From Baffinella frigidus (taxonomy: Eukaryota; Cryptophyceae; Cryptomonadales; Baffinellaceae): a stretch of DNA of 12,191 bases. The position numbers and the translations under genes were made by a program. This document shows positions 11,488-12,191 of the stretch, one piece after another. The stretch spans positions 202,800 through 214,990 of the forward strand of contig MU646473.1 in assembly GCA_026770585.1 (NCBI GenBank), given 5' to 3'. The notes beneath the pieces were generated by a model. It was not told where the DNA came from. It saw only the letters and a list, made by a program, of their open reading frames with translations, and made no database searches. Within the stretch, counting starts at the first letter, position 1. Each line of letters begins with the position of its first letter.

Positions 11488-11680
11488 TAAGTTCCGGTGT
11501 CCGCCTCCACACGGTGGGCTTCGAGGGTTGTGGGATCCCTAGATTTAGCGGTAACGTGACCAAATTTGCATTAGCAAATCCTTAAGTCAACTGCCCACAG
11601 GGTACGTTGACTTTTTGATGAAAAGGTCCGTAGTCCACTGTGTGGATGGTGGGAGTTAAAAGAACCTAACGGACCTAAAA
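11488..11680 (+). repeat. AAGTTCCGG repeat split by an insertion
   Basis: AAGTTCCGGTGTCCGCCT (to 11506) and ATGGTGGGAGTTAAAAGAAC (from 11646) are contiguous in the minus-strand copy at 9985-10038. The right half continues into CCTAACGGACCTAAA, the family P tail type. Confidence 0.75.
11507..11645. mobile_element. CCACAC-family fold-back element, 139 bp
   Basis: CCACACGGTGGGCTTCGAGG (11507-11526) pairs with the right end, ending TCCGTAGTCCACTGTGTGG (11645), at about 16 of 20 positions. GTCAAC and GTTGAC (11587 and 11607) form an inner inverted pair. The termini match 780-805 and 9730-9892. The empty site is visible at 9985-10038, but no target duplication is apparent. Confidence 0.7.
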
Positions 11681-11954
11681 ACGTGCCCGACGCGCCGCGC
11701 AGGAGTCGTCGAGGACCGGTTGGAACCCCCCGATTGAGACCCCGCTTGGGTCGATCATTGCCGAGGCTCGCTACCTGTCTGACCGAGGCTCACACCGATT
11801 CATAACCTGTTCGATCCTTGAAATCCCCCGACATATGCTGGTGCTGCTGCTGTTGACGTTGTTGCTGCGGGGAGAGGAAGAAGGGGCACCTGTTCGGGAA
11901 GGGGAAGGGTTATTTAATTTTAAAAAATCGTCTCAAACATTAATAACCCAATAA
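11679..11954 (+). CDS. Possible exon or ORF fragment, 91 codons, unrecognised
   Basis: After a TAA at 11676 the + frame is open to TAA at 11952-11954. It includes GWNPPIETPLGSIIAEARYL and DRGSHRFITCSILEIPRH, then MLVLLLLTLLLRGEEEGAP. The first half has a mixed, protein-like composition; the leucine run comes from a CTG/TTG microsatellite-like stretch at 11838-11868. The only internal ATG (11835) would give a 39-residue product with a hydrophobic start followed by acidic residues, which could pass for a signal sequence but is equally explained by the repeat. The upstream part would need a splice acceptor, for which GCGCGCCGCGCAG near 11690-11703 is a weak candidate. No family is recognised. 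Confidence 0.2.
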   Translation, partial: KRARRAAQESSRTGWNPPIETPLGSIIAEARYLSDRGSHRFITCSILEIPRHMLVLLLLTLLLRGEEEGAPVREGEGLFNFKKSSQTLITQ

Positions 11955-12160
11955 ATATTCGTCTCCAACACCTCCACCCGGTATAATCTTAGAGTCAATC
12001 CCTCCCGGCGACGGGACGTTACAGTACATGTTCGACGCGGGGGTAAGAGGCGAAGAGCACTCGCGGGGGTGAGAGGACGCTTGAACATGGAATTCTGTTT
12101 CTTCAACTTCGGATGCCGTCCAACGAGAAAGAGCGCGTCCAAATCCCTGAACCCTGGACA
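11933..12160 (-). CDS. Possible minus-strand ORF fragment with two open frames
   Basis: Two overlapping minus frames are open. One ends TGA at 11933 (69 residues, from a TTG, containing RPLTPASALRLLPPRR and RLYRVEVLETNIYWV). The other ends TAA at 11940 (containing SEVEETEFHVQASSHPR and PGGIDSKIIPGGG); its first residues are encoded by the telomere-like tract. Neither has an ATG at a sensible place apart from internal ones, and neither matches a family I know. The first has the more usual codon pattern. The 3' end overlaps the end of the + strand frame at 11679-11954. Both may be chance. Confidence 0.18.
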   Translation of the reverse strand, partial: CPGFRDLDALFLVGRHPKLKKQNSMFKRPLTPASALRLLPPRRTCTVTSRRREGLTLRLYRVEVLETNIYWVINV

Positions 12161-12191
12161 CTGAACCCTGAACCCTGAACACTGAACCCTG
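12145..12191 (-). repeat. Degenerate telomere-like array, C-rich on the + strand
   Basis: CCCTGAA, CCCTGGA, CACTGAA, CCCTGAA, CCCTGAA, CACTGAA and CCCTG fill the window end in one 7-base register. It is the inverse of the TTCAGGG block at 11298-11332 and probably continues beyond the window. Confidence 0.9.

Overview
The window looks like nuclear DNA of a eukaryote with the seven-base TTTAGGG (Arabidopsis-type) telomere motif, found in plants, green algae and several other protist groups. It resembles a subtelomere or a decayed interstitial telomere region. The evidence is many blocks of TTTAGGG and single-base variants, dense fold-back repeats, no long open frames, and possible splice-like junctions. 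The species cannot be named from the sequence. There is no confidently recognised protein gene, no rRNA or tRNA, and no CRISPR array.

Layout. 1-141 is a C-rich telomere-like tract. 180-910 holds copies of a subtelomeric unit (here called unit R), one of them split by a 140-bp fold-back element, plus other inverted repeats. 1034-1567 is a degenerate G-rich telomere-like tract split by a 172-bp element with terminal inverted repeats. 1570-3215 carries a GC-rich repeat of about 105-145 bp, a 21-bp tandem array and two copies of a MITE-like element. 3240-5345 is almost entirely hairpins, MITE-like elements (one with a 4-bp target duplication) and further unit R copies. 5640-6450 has a short TTTAGGG array, a small open frame and a near-perfect 47-bp palindrome. 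6479-7610 and 8928-9545 hold copies of a dispersed repeat (here called family P) that ends in tandem ACCTAAAGG units; one copy is split by a 346-bp element. 7909-8830 on the minus strand has three coding-like segments separated by telomere-like arrays. 9730-10477 has two more inverted-repeat elements. 10872-11455 is the largest telomere-like array. 11488-11680 is a repeat split by a 139-bp element. The window ends with two weak overlapping frames and a C-rich telomere-like tract.

The strongest observations are three insertions whose empty sites can be read from other copies in the same window, compensatory base changes in the hairpin of unit R, telomere-variant blocks each homogenised for a different variant, and telomere-like arrays lying at intron-like positions between coding-like segments. 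Short open frames elsewhere mostly run through repeats and are not called as genes.
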